From the NCBI RefSeq assembly GCF_958405895.1, contig NZ_CATZAR010000001.1: DNA of 64,000 nt; one strand, given 5' to 3'. How positions within the stretch are numbered: position 1 is the stretch's first letter; the number at the start of each line of letters is the position of its first letter. Shown in pieces: positions 53,186-61,771 of the stretch. Made by a program: the position numbers and the translations under genes. The notes beneath the pieces are model-generated. The model did not search any database. It saw only the letters and a list, made by a program, of their open reading frames with translations, and was not told the DNA's origin. Source of the stretch: Ralstonia thomasii (GTDB lineage Bacteria > Pseudomonadota > Gammaproteobacteria > Burkholderiales > Burkholderiaceae).

Positions 53186-53484
53186 TTTTGTACTCGCTAT
53201 CAATGCAGCGTTTGGACCGGTTGCTTTAACTGCCCCCGTAGCGCGCACTTTCGAACATGCAGGAAACCGGAAAGACGAAAGACTCGCGCAGCCATGTTCC
53301 CCCACAGTTTTGAGAAGCATAGAGACCACCAGCAGCTAGCACGAAGATAAAAGGAATTAAGCCAAGTAGGGTAGCCAAGTGCCGCGCCTTTTGTCCGGGC
53401 ACACGTGCGCGCATGGCGTGATCGGCACGGCTGCGGAGACGGAATCACCGCTTAACCTTCGGCTCGCACCCAAAAAGCGGTATC

Positions 53485-54684
53485 GTGTCGCCCACTACCG
53501 CACCCTCCCCGCTTTCTCGCCCATTTGCCGTGACCGATCACCCCACCCTCACCTGGACCGACGACCGCCCTGAAGCCAGCAGCGACGCCGTCCATACCGC
53601 TGTCTGGCGCTCCGAAGCCGGCAACCCGCCGCCCAAGCGCGTGGCCATCGCGGACGATCGCACCACAGCCGATGCCGCCTACCGCCTCGCGTGCGAAGGC
53701 ACGGCATTGCTCTGGCAAGGCGATTTCCAGAACGCGCGCCAACTGCTGCAGGCCATGTCCCGCCGCACGGATCGCAAACCTGGCAAGGCGCGCAAGGAAC
53801 CCGCCTCGCCCATCGATGCGTTCAACCTGCATCGACAGGCGCAATCGCAGCGCGCCCGCACGCTCGGCATGCTGCTGATTCCGCTGGATGCGGATTACAC
53901 GATCCCGCTGCGCCGCGCCCCCGACATGCGCGACGCCTGCACGGAGGCTTACGGCACGAGCCATACCGCTTCCGTCGTCTCGCTGCGTGAGCTGCTTGGC
54001 TTGATCGGCGCGCATGAGTGGCGCAAGAAGGGTGTCGAGATTCCCGCGCTCGGTGGTGAGCGCATTCACCCGCACTACGGCGTGTTCTCGCCCGTGCGCG
54101 GCGAATACATCGAGCTGGTGGCGAATGCACCGTTGCCTTCGAAAACCCTGGCGTTCGATATCGGCACGGGCACGGGCGTGCTGGCAGCGGTGCTCGCCAA
54201 ACGCGGCGTGAAACGCGTCATCGGCACCGATCAGGACCCGCGCGCGCTGGCCTGCGCACGTGAGAATGTGGAGCGCCTCGGTCTGCAGACCCAGGTTGAG
54301 GTTGTCGATGCGGATTTGTTTCCCGGAGGCCGAGCGCCGCTGATTGTGTGCAACCCGCCGTGGCTGCCGGCACGGCCCAGCTCGCCCATCGAGCGCGCCG
54401 TCTACGACCCGGACAGTCGCATGCTGCGCGGCTTCCTGGACGGCCTCGCCGCCCATCTGGAGCCGAATGGCGAGGGCTGGCTGATCCTGTCGGACTTTGC
54501 CGAGCATCTTGGCCTGCGCACGCGCGATGCCCTGCTGGCGATGATCGACGCGGCCGGCCTGCAGGTGGTGGGCCGGGAAGACATCAAGCCGAAGCACCCG
54601 AAGGCGTCCGATGAAAACGACCCGCTCTATCGGGCCCGGGTTGCCGAGGTGACGTCGCTGTGGCGCCTGAAGGCCCGCCAGTAA
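53485..54684 (+). CDS. Class I SAM-dependent methyltransferase (PrmC/RlmG-like)
   Basis: 399 residues from GTG 53485 (start uncertain; a GTG about 15 codons later is possible). The N-terminal 150 residues have no clear domain. The catalytic half shows motif I FDIGTGTGVLAAVLA (SAM-binding), VIGTDQDPRALACA (motif II) and LIVCNPPWLPARPS (NPPW, as in N5-glutamine and N6-adenine methyltransferases). Modifies a nitrogen on protein Gln or RNA/DNA base, exact substrate unknown. Divergent from the TPR gene. Confidence 0.85.
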   Translation: MSPTTAPSPLSRPFAVTDHPTLTWTDDRPEASSDAVHTAVWRSEAGNPPPKRVAIADDRTTADAAYRLACEGTALLWQGDFQNARQLLQAMSRRTDRKPGKARKEPASPIDAFNLHRQAQSQRARTLGMLLIPLDADYTIPLRRAPDMRDACTEAYGTSHTASVVSLRELLGLIGAHEWRKKGVEIPALGGERIHPHYGVFSPVRGEYIELVANAPLPSKTLAFDIGTGTGVLAAVLAKRGVKRVIGTDQDPRALACARENVERLGLQTQVEVVDADLFPGGRAPLIVCNPPWLPARPSSPIERAVYDPDSRMLRGFLDGLAAHLEPNGEGWLILSDFAEHLGLRTRDALLAMIDAAGLQVVGREDIKPKHPKASDENDPLYRARVAEVTSLWRLKARQ

Positions 54685-54693
54685 ACCAGTGAC

Positions 54694-55956
54694 TCAGCGC
54701 GCCATCGTCGCCAGGTAGTCGAGCGCGCCCTGCCCCGCAGCGGCGCCGCTCGCAAAACACGCCGTCAGCAGATAGCCGCCCGTCGGCGCTTCCCAGTCGA
54801 GCATCTCGCCTGCGCAGAACACGCCCGGCAGACGCTCAATCATCAGCTTTGCATCCAATGCTTCAAATGCAACGCCGCCTGCGGTGCTGATCGCCTCGTC
54901 GATGGGTCGCGTGCGTATGAGCCGCAACGGCAGCGCCTTGATGGCTTTGGCCAATTGAGCCAGATCGGCAAACGCTTCCTTGCTCAGGCACTCGCGCAGC
55001 AAGCCGAGCTTTACGCCCGTGATATTCAGCTTGCTTTGCAGATGACTCGACATTGAACGCGCGCCGCGCGGGCGCATCAGTTCATCTGTCACACGTTGCG
55101 CACTCCAGCCTGGCGCAAGATCAAGCCAGATCGTCGCACTGCCCTCTGCGGCCAGCGCATCGCGAATGGGCGCCGACAACGCATAGACAAGGCTGCCTTC
55201 AATGCCGGTCTGCGTGACGACGAACTCGCCCTGGCGAAATTGCAGCGCATCGTCATCGCCCGAGCGCAAACCGATGGCGACCGACTTGACGGGCTGCCCA
55301 GCAAAACGCTCCTGGAAATACGCGCTCCAATCGGCGTCGAACCCGCAGTTGGCGGGCTGCAAGGGTTGCACCTGCACGCCGCGCGCCTCCAGCAACGGCA
55401 CCCAGGCGCCGTCGGAGCCCAGGCGGGGCCAGCTGCCGCCGCCCATGGCCAGTACCACGGCATCGGCTTGCACCAGCCGTTCAACGCCGGCGGTTTCAAA
55501 GCGCAGCACCTGCGCGTGGTCCGACGGTTCTGCCCAGCCCACCCAGCGATGCCGCATGTGCAGCTGCACGCCCGCCTCGCGCAGCCGGTGCAGCCATGCG
55601 CGCAGCAAGGGCGCGGCTTTCATCTCAGTCGGAAAGACACGCCCCGAACTGCCGACAAACGTGTCGATGCCCAGCCCATGAATCCACGCGCGCAGCGCAT
55701 CGGGGCTGAAGCGGCCAATGAACGGCGCCAGCGCCTCGCGCCGCGTGCGATAGCGGCCGAGAAACGCGTCGATCGGCTCCGAATGCGTGATGTTCATCCC
55801 GCCAATACCCGCCAGCAGGAATTTGCGTCCGGCCGACGGCATTGCGTCGAACACCTCCACACGCACGCCGTTGCGCGACAGGACTTCAGCGGCCATGAGC
55901 CCGGCGGGGCCGGCGCCGATGACGGCAACGAGAGGGGCATTGGATGTTTCGGACAT
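54694..55956 (-). CDS. TIGR03862-type flavoprotein (NAD(P)/FAD-dependent oxidoreductase)
   Basis: 420 residues. FAD-binding VAVIGAGPAGLMAAEVLS (10-27), then GRKFLLAGIGGMNITHSEP, SSGRVFPTEMKAAPLLRAWL, VVLAMGGGSWPRLG, and the C-terminal signature FCAGEMLDWEAPTGGYLLT. Matches the HI0933-like flavoprotein clan, TIGR03862 subgroup, mostly beta/gamma-proteobacterial; no experimentally fixed role is known to me. Convergent with the methyltransferase gene (9 bp between stops). Confidence 0.88.
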   Translation of the reverse strand: MSETSNAPLVAVIGAGPAGLMAAEVLSRNGVRVEVFDAMPSAGRKFLLAGIGGMNITHSEPIDAFLGRYRTRREALAPFIGRFSPDALRAWIHGLGIDTFVGSSGRVFPTEMKAAPLLRAWLHRLREAGVQLHMRHRWVGWAEPSDHAQVLRFETAGVERLVQADAVVLAMGGGSWPRLGSDGAWVPLLEARGVQVQPLQPANCGFDADWSAYFQERFAGQPVKSVAIGLRSGDDDALQFRQGEFVVTQTGIEGSLVYALSAPIRDALAAEGSATIWLDLAPGWSAQRVTDELMRPRGARSMSSHLQSKLNITGVKLGLLRECLSKEAFADLAQLAKAIKALPLRLIRTRPIDEAISTAGGVAFEALDAKLMIERLPGVFCAGEMLDWEAPTGGYLLTACFASGAAAGQGALDYLATMAR

Positions 55957-56172
55957 GCGGGGAGGAACGGATCGAATCGCGCGGGGCAGACAAGCGGGGC
56001 GCTATTGTCACATCCCGACTGGGCGCGGGCAAACGAGGGCGCGCATCCCCCCTTTGGTGCGCTTGCCGTCGCCCACCCCGCTTTTCGGTAAACTGGCGCC
56101 CTCTTTCCGTTTTTCTCCGCGCCGCCGCACCGATCCCATTCCGTGCGACATGTCGCCCAGGCTGTCCTGACG

Positions 56173-57015
56173 ATGTCCAACAAGACCCACGAAATCCGCC
56201 CCAACCAGTCGATCGAGCTGCTCAAGGAACTGCACATCCTGACGCGCGACGGCAAGATGAACCAGGACAGCCGCCGCAAGCTCAAGCAGGTCTATCACCT
56301 GTTCCAGTTCATCGAACCGCTGATGGCCGACGTGCAGCAAACCAAGGGGCATGTCACGCTGGTCGACCACGGCGCAGGCAAGTCGTACCTCGGCTTCATC
56401 CTGTACGACCTGTTCTGCAAGGAGCAGCCGGGCGATGGCACCTCGCACATTTACGGCATTGAGACTCGCGAAGAACTGGTCGCCAAGTCGACCGAGCTTG
56501 CCGCGCGGCTGGGCTTCAAGGGGATGTCGTTCCTGAACCTGTCGGTGGCGGAGTCGATTACGTCTGAACAGCTGCCGGCCACGATCGACATCGTGACCGC
56601 ACTGCATGCGTGCAATACCGCCACGGACGATGCGATCCGCTTTGCGCTCGAAAAGCATGCGCAATACATCGTGCTCGTGCCGTGCTGCCAGGCGGAGGTG
56701 GCCGGCGTGCTGCGCAAGAACAAGGGCAAGTCGCTCGGCAATGCGCTCACGGAAATCTGGCGCCACCCGCTGCACACGCGCGAATTCGGCAGCCAGGTCA
56801 CCAACGTGCTGCGCTGCCTGCAGCTTGAAGCGCACGGCTATCAGGTCAGCGTGACGGAACTCGTCGGGTGGGAACACTCGATGAAAAACGAACTGATCAT
56901 CGCGCAATACAAAGATCTGCCGCGTCGCCGCCCGACCGAGCGGCTGAACGAGGTGATCAGCACGCTGGGCCTGGAAGAGCTGCACGAGCGGTTCTTTGCA
57001 CCGGCCGGCTCCTGA
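56173..57015 (+). CDS. SAM-dependent methyltransferase (Methyltransf_32-like)
   Basis: 280 residues from ATG 56173; an in-frame GTG lies at 56143. Motif I VDHGAGKSYLGFILYDLF, ETREELVAKSTELA (acidic loop), DIVTALHACNTATDDAIRFA and a VPCCQAEV block are typical of this family. The HACNTATD and PCCQ motifs are shared with eukaryotic tRNA or peptidyl methyltransferases (GSTCD-like) of unclear substrate. Monocistronic, about 200 bp from the divergent flavoprotein. Confidence 0.8.
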   Translation: MSNKTHEIRPNQSIELLKELHILTRDGKMNQDSRRKLKQVYHLFQFIEPLMADVQQTKGHVTLVDHGAGKSYLGFILYDLFCKEQPGDGTSHIYGIETREELVAKSTELAARLGFKGMSFLNLSVAESITSEQLPATIDIVTALHACNTATDDAIRFALEKHAQYIVLVPCCQAEVAGVLRKNKGKSLGNALTEIWRHPLHTREFGSQVTNVLRCLQLEAHGYQVSVTELVGWEHSMKNELIIAQYKDLPRRRPTERLNEVISTLGLEELHERFFAPAGS

Positions 57016-57059
57016 AGAGAGAAGAAGCAGTAGCGCACCCGACGCACAGATCTCCGCCG

Positions 57060-58532
57060 TTATGCCAGACGCCTGCCTTCGTGCTGCACCCGCTTGTCTT
57101 CGTACATCGCAACATCGGCCTCGCGCAGCGTTTCTTCCAGACGCCCGCCTTCGTGGCAGGTGGCGTAGCCCATGGAAAACCCAAGCTCCGCGCCCGGATA
57201 GAACTGGTTGTTGAGTTCGACCAACTTGCGCAGGCTTTCCACCAAGGCCGCACCGGCGTGTGCGTCGGCGCCGGGCAGCAACACGGCAAACTCGTCGCCG
57301 CCAATGCGCGCAGCGTGTGCAGGTTTGTCGATGGCCTTGCTGAGCACCTCGCCGGCGCGACGCAGCAGCGCGTCGCCTGCGGCGTGGCCGAGCTGGTCAT
57401 TCACGCGCTTCAAGTCGTTCAGGTCGATCATGATGACCGTGACCGGGAACGGGCCCTTGCGCTCCAGCCGGTTGATCTCGTCTACGTAGAACGAGCGGTT
57501 CTTCAGCTTGGTGAGCACGTCGTGCTTGCCCAGATATTCCAGGTACGACTCGGCTTTCTTGCGCGCGGTGATGTCGGTCAGCGCCAGCAGCACCATGTCC
57601 CAATCCTGCTCGCGGCCGGGGAACACCGAAAACTGCAGGTGGATGTTCAGCGTGTTGCCATCCAGCCCGTAATTGACGACCTCGCGCTGCTGGAAGAGCT
57701 TGCCATCCCACAGGTCGATCAACTGCTCGCGAAAGTGCGGGCGCATGTCGTCGCGAAAGATTTCCGGCAAGCGGCCAAGCAAGTCGTTGCGGTTGCGCGC
57801 CTTGAACATCTCCAGCGTGAAGCCGTTCACGTCGAGCACCTGGATCTCCTGCATGCAGCGCTCGACAAACTCCGGATGCACATCGGTAAACGTGCGGAAA
57901 TCGGTGATGCCCTGCATGCGCACTTCGTCCAGCAGCATCTTGATGGTGCTGAAGTTCTCCACCCACAGCGACACCGGTGCATGCTCGAACACGCCGCGCG
58001 CGTAAAGCTGGCTGGCGGCGGCTCGGCGGCGGGCGTCTTCGAGTTCGGTGATGTCGTCCACGGCCACCAGCACGCGGTCCCACGGCTGATCGTGGTCAGG
58101 CAGGACAACGCCCTTGAGCAGGATGTCGAGGCGGCGGCCGTCAAGCGTGTAGTTGACGCTGCGGCTTTCGAACCACGGCTCGCCAGACCAGAGCTGGACG
58201 AGTTCGCCCACGTGCGCTTCAAGCATGTCGTCGCGCAGCACGTCAGCCAGGCGCGCGGTGAGGGTTTCCGTATCCGGGGCGGCGTACATGGACAACGTGC
58301 GCCGGTTCACGCGCAGCACCTTGATACAGGCCGAACACGCCGCCACGCGAGATACGTCCTCTTCCAGAAAGCGCTGCAGGTCGGTTACGCCGGCGGCGCG
58401 CCACTGGGCAAAGAGGCGGTGCAGATCGCTGTAGTCCTCCAGCCACAATGACGTGGGGGTGACATCGAAGAAGTCGATCAGGTTGACACCCACAGCCGCC
58501 GGGCTGTTGACGCTATCGGACGCGGATTGCAT
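57060..58532 (-). CDS. PAS-PAS-GGDEF diguanylate cyclase
   Basis: 490 residues from ATG 58532; an earlier frame to 58619 is less likely because the N terminus is then unlike the family. Two tandem homologous PAS domains (about 15-155 and 170-305; both start FFDVTPTSLWLEDYSDLHRL / FEHAPVSLWVENFSTIKMLL and end in a W-[DR]-V/M-L-L/V-A-L/V-D-I-T element), then a GGDEF domain with HDVLTKLKNRSFYVDEIN, IMIDLNDLKRVND and ARIGGDEFAVLLP. Active site intact; no RxxD I-site at the expected place (DKPA), so product inhibition may be absent. Cytosolic, no membrane segment. The repeated PAS looks like internal duplication. Confidence 0.88.
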   Translation of the reverse strand: MQSASDSVNSPAAVGVNLIDFFDVTPTSLWLEDYSDLHRLFAQWRAAGVTDLQRFLEEDVSRVAACSACIKVLRVNRRTLSMYAAPDTETLTARLADVLRDDMLEAHVGELVQLWSGEPWFESRSVNYTLDGRRLDILLKGVVLPDHDQPWDRVLVAVDDITELEDARRRAAASQLYARGVFEHAPVSLWVENFSTIKMLLDEVRMQGITDFRTFTDVHPEFVERCMQEIQVLDVNGFTLEMFKARNRNDLLGRLPEIFRDDMRPHFREQLIDLWDGKLFQQREVVNYGLDGNTLNIHLQFSVFPGREQDWDMVLLALTDITARKKAESYLEYLGKHDVLTKLKNRSFYVDEINRLERKGPFPVTVIMIDLNDLKRVNDQLGHAAGDALLRRAGEVLSKAIDKPAHAARIGGDEFAVLLPGADAHAGAALVESLRKLVELNNQFYPGAELGFSMGYATCHEGGRLEETLREADVAMYEDKRVQHEGRRLA

Positions 58533-59099
58533 GAATCGCTCTACGGAAAACAGAAAACACTTCGCAAACCTTGCGAGCGTACCGGTTTTGTGAAAAACCG
58601 CGCACAGCGTCCGTCTCATCCGGAAGGATTACCCCCATGCAGGCGATGCGCGGTCAGCTGCTGCAGCGCAACACCTCGTTGAATACCGGGAAAGTTCCCC
58701 GGCCAGATTTTCCGACGCTGCGCCGCATTTAGTTTTTCTTTATCTGACGTTGTAAAAATAGCCGCTTCGATTTTTAAGATATTTTCATGAAGCGGGGTAT
58801 GCATTTCATTTTTTCAACGTGCCTTGCAGAAGTCGCCCATCGCTCGGGAAGGCGCCCGCAGCTTTGCGGATGCGCATACCAAAAACTGCAAATTCCGCTG
58901 CAGATTCTCTCGCGCGTGATTTAAAAAACTTCGTCTCGATTCGCAGGCCGTTTCCTCCAGAATCCGTGCATCCCGTGCGCGGGCAGTGATTTGCACCGCG
59001 CAAGAAGCGGGTAATTCCTTGTCCCGATTCTGCGGCCTGCCCCCCGATTTTCTTTTGAGCCCTGGGCCGCCGATTCGTTTCCACCCCAGGAGAAATGCA
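58533..59099. other. Divergent spacer before the M1 aminopeptidase gene
   Basis: About 570 bp holding promoters of the cyclase and the aminopeptidase. The stretch 58,730-58,810 is AT-rich (TTTTTCTTTATCTG, TTTTTAAGATATTTTC) and fits a promoter zone. No supported gene. Confidence 0.4.
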
Positions 59100-61340
59100 A
59101 TGCGGGATTCGACAACCCACCGTCGTACGGCCACGACACACACCGGACGGGCCTCCAACGCCCGGACACGTCGCTCGTTCAAGCTGGCACTCGTGGCACA
59201 GGCTGCGGCCGCGCTGATTCTGGCCGCGTGCGGCGGCGGCGGAGATGACGCGCTCACGCCGGCCGGCGGCAAGCTGGACGCAAACGGCTCGCAGCAGCAG
59301 GGCAATACCAATACCGGCAACACGAATGCACCAGCGCCGGCAGTCGACGCAACGGTGCCGCCGGTGGAACTGCCGGACTACATCAGGCCGGTCAACTACA
59401 AGCTGTGGTTCCGCCCGAGCGCAGACCTGAACAGCTTCTCTGGCCGCGCCGACGTGGAGATCAAGGTCACCAAGCAGACCGGCGCCGTGACGCTGGCCGT
59501 GCGCGACCTGAAGCTCGACGCCTCGCGCCTGACACTCACGCCCACCTCGGGCGGCGGTGCATCGCGCGTGCTGGTGCCGATTCCACAATCGCAAGGCGCC
59601 TTCTACGACCTGCGCGACCCCATCGGAGACATCAAGCCCGGCAACTATGTGCTCCACATGGAGTGGACGGGCACGATCAACTTCACCAAGGCCGAGGGCA
59701 TCTTCAAGCTGGGCCTGCAGGCGGCAACGGGTGAGAGTTCGGACGCCATCGTCACGCAAGGCGAATCGAACTTCGCGCGCGAGTGGTTCCCGAGCTGGGA
59801 TGAACCGGCCTTCCGCAACACCTTCGAGGTGACGGCGGAAATTCCGGGCGACTGGAAGGCCGTGGCCAACGGCAGGCAGACGGGCGCCACCAAGCTGCCG
59901 GATGGCTATCAGCAGGTGTCGTTTGCCAAGACACCGTCGATGCCGGCGTACCTGCTGTTCTTCGGCGGCGGCAAGTTCGACATCCTGGAAGACCAGTTCA
60001 CCAACCCGCTCGACGGCAGCAGCATGCGCCTGCGCTGGTGGGTGCCGCCCGGCGAGGCGCACTCGGCGGTCTCCGGCATGCAGTTCACCAAGGAAGCGCT
60101 GAACCACTACTACAACTACTTCCAGATCCCGCTGCCGTTCGACAAGATGGACACCATCGTCGCCAACGACAGCTACAACAACAAGAATGCCGGCTTTGGC
60201 GGCATGGAGAACTGGGGCGCCATCTTCGAGTTTGCCGACCAAGTGCTGGTGCCGCCCGATGGCGCACCGACAACGGTCCACTCGATGGGCAAGGCGCGCT
60301 CGTTCGTCGTGGTGTCGCATGAACTGGCGCACCAATGGTTTGGCGACCTCGTCACGCTGGACTGGTGGGACGATATCTGGCTGAACGAGTCCTTCGCCAA
60401 CTGGTTCGAGAACGTCACCAAGATCGCGCTGCACCCCGAGTTCCAGGGCAACACGTGGGCCGACTATGCAGCCGTCAAGCAGCGCGTCTACACGTTGGAC
60501 CTGCAGCCCACCGCCGTACCGGTACAGCACAACCTGAGCGATGCCGGCTCGATGGACTTCCTCGACCGCTTTGCCTACAACAAGGGCGGCCATGTCCTGC
60601 AGACGATCGAGAATTACGTCGGCAAGGACGCCATGCGCCGTGGCCTGCAGAGCTACCTGAACAAGTACAAGTTCGGTAACGGCACGCCGCCGCGCCTGTG
60701 GGCGGAGCTGGAAGCCGCCAGCGGCAAGCCCGTCGGCAAGGTGGGCGACAGCTTTGTGCGCCAGACCGGCGTGCCGCTTGTCACCATCGATGCACAGTGC
60801 AACCCGGCCACCAACCAGAACGTGCTGACGATCACGCAGAAGGCGTTCCCGAACAAGAACGTCTATTCCGGCTATCAGTGGAATATTCCGCTCACCATCG
60901 CCTATGGCGATGGGCTGGCGCAAACGCAAACGGTCGTGCTGGACCAGCAGACCGCGCAGGTCACCCTGCCGACGTGCTCGGCCGTGCTGGCGAACCCGAC
61001 GGGCCTGGACTACTACGTGACCAACTACAGCCCGACGCTGTGGAGCGCGCTGCTGGCGCAGGCCGGTGCCATCAGCAACAAGGCGACAACGACCAACATC
61101 GCCGGCGATGCGACGCAGTTGTACAACGCGCAGATCATCGACAAGGCGCTGTATGACCAGATCGTCGGCATCCAGAACATGCAGCCGGCGGTGGCAACGC
61201 TGCGTGCCCAGGCTGTGACGCCGACGGGCTCGCTGCGTCCGCAAGCGGTGCAGTTGCAGGAAATGCAGTCGATGGATCGGCCGATCCACAAGTTCCGCTA
61301 TGAAGGTCTCATGAAGCATCTGACCGACATCAAGCGGTAA
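59100..61340 (+). CDS. M1-family metallo-aminopeptidase lipoprotein
   Basis: 746 residues from ATG 59100, set by CAGGAG 8 bp upstream. Signal peptide with lipobox LILAAC followed by Gly/Asn-rich linker, so it is lipid-anchored. M1 catalytic parts: FGGMENWGAIF (GxMEN, substrate N-terminus recognition), HELAHQW (H407, E408, H411) and WLNES (E430, HExxH-x18-E), with later YNKGGHVLQTIENYVG. Removes N-terminal residues from peptides in the periplasm or at the surface. The N-terminal beta domain (residues about 80-290) is complete. A 9-bp perfect hairpin (61353-61380) follows. Confidence 0.9.
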   Translation: MRDSTTHRRTATTHTGRASNARTRRSFKLALVAQAAAALILAACGGGGDDALTPAGGKLDANGSQQQGNTNTGNTNAPAPAVDATVPPVELPDYIRPVNYKLWFRPSADLNSFSGRADVEIKVTKQTGAVTLAVRDLKLDASRLTLTPTSGGGASRVLVPIPQSQGAFYDLRDPIGDIKPGNYVLHMEWTGTINFTKAEGIFKLGLQAATGESSDAIVTQGESNFAREWFPSWDEPAFRNTFEVTAEIPGDWKAVANGRQTGATKLPDGYQQVSFAKTPSMPAYLLFFGGGKFDILEDQFTNPLDGSSMRLRWWVPPGEAHSAVSGMQFTKEALNHYYNYFQIPLPFDKMDTIVANDSYNNKNAGFGGMENWGAIFEFADQVLVPPDGAPTTVHSMGKARSFVVVSHELAHQWFGDLVTLDWWDDIWLNESFANWFENVTKIALHPEFQGNTWADYAAVKQRVYTLDLQPTAVPVQHNLSDAGSMDFLDRFAYNKGGHVLQTIENYVGKDAMRRGLQSYLNKYKFGNGTPPRLWAELEAASGKPVGKVGDSFVRQTGVPLVTIDAQCNPATNQNVLTITQKAFPNKNVYSGYQWNIPLTIAYGDGLAQTQTVVLDQQTAQVTLPTCSAVLANPTGLDYYVTNYSPTLWSALLAQAGAISNKATTTNIAGDATQLYNAQIIDKALYDQIVGIQNMQPAVATLRAQAVTPTGSLRPQAVQLQEMQSMDRPIHKFRYEGLMKHLTDIKR

Positions 61341-61352
61341 GCACCAAAGCAA

Positions 61353-61380
61353 GCGGGCCGCGTCTTACGATGCGGCCCGC
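61353..61380. terminator. Hairpin after the aminopeptidase gene
   Basis: Perfect 9-bp GC stem GCGGGCCGC (61353-61361) / GCGGCCCGC (61372-61380), 10-base loop, 12 bp after the stop. No T-run, so terminator strength is uncertain. Confidence 0.6.
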
Positions 61381-61447
61381 TGCAAGGGTGGCTCCTGATG
61401 TTCGGCGGACACAGTCCGCCGTTTTTCATGCGCGCATCACACGGTCC

Positions 61448-61771
61448 TCACCCGGTGCGATGCAGGAAGGTGGCCTGAACTACGTCGGTCATCCAAATAG
61501 CGCTTTCGCCGGTCTGGCCGTGCTCCAGCACCTTGACGGCGCTTTCGAACAGCACGCTGGCCAGCGCATCGGAAACGATGATCTCGATGCGCACGCGCGG
61601 CACAAACTCCGTCAGGTCTTCCTTGATGGAATGCGCGCCGGCCTGTGAAGCCGCTGGCGGATAGGCATTCACCTCACCCACCGTCATGCCCGGAAAACCT
61701 GGGCAACTGCGCAGCGCTTCATGCATGCGTTCCAGCAGTTGCGGGCGCACTACGATGCGGATTTCCTTCAT
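61448..61771 (-). CDS. PII-like protein coupled to heavy-metal RND efflux
   Basis: 107 residues with the PII/CutA-like ferredoxin fold pattern: EIRIVVRPQLLERMHEALRS, PGFPGMTVGEVNAY, RVRIEIIVSDALASVLFESA. The T-loop region is short (PPAASQAGAHSIKEDLTEFV) and lacks the uridylylated Tyr of GlnB. Such PII-like proteins occur in Cus/Czc operons of proteobacteria and probably sense metal or nucleotide to adjust the pump. Its ATG overlaps the stop of the RND gene (ATGA), so it is the last gene of that operon. Confidence 0.85.
   Translation of the reverse strand: MKEIRIVVRPQLLERMHEALRSCPGFPGMTVGEVNAYPPAASQAGAHSIKEDLTEFVPRVRIEIIVSDALASVLFESAVKVLEHGQTGESAIWMTDVVQATFLHRTG

Noticed and set aside
56868..58451. 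Plus-strand 527-codon frame opposite the PAS-GGDEF gene
   Set aside because: Antisense shadow; overlaps the 3' end of the methyltransferase gene and lacks any family pattern.
58806..61352. Minus-strand open frame of 848 codons opposite the M1 aminopeptidase
   Set aside because: It mirrors the complete M1 gene, has no domain pattern and no ribosome site; the plus strand carries HExxH and GxMEN motifs.
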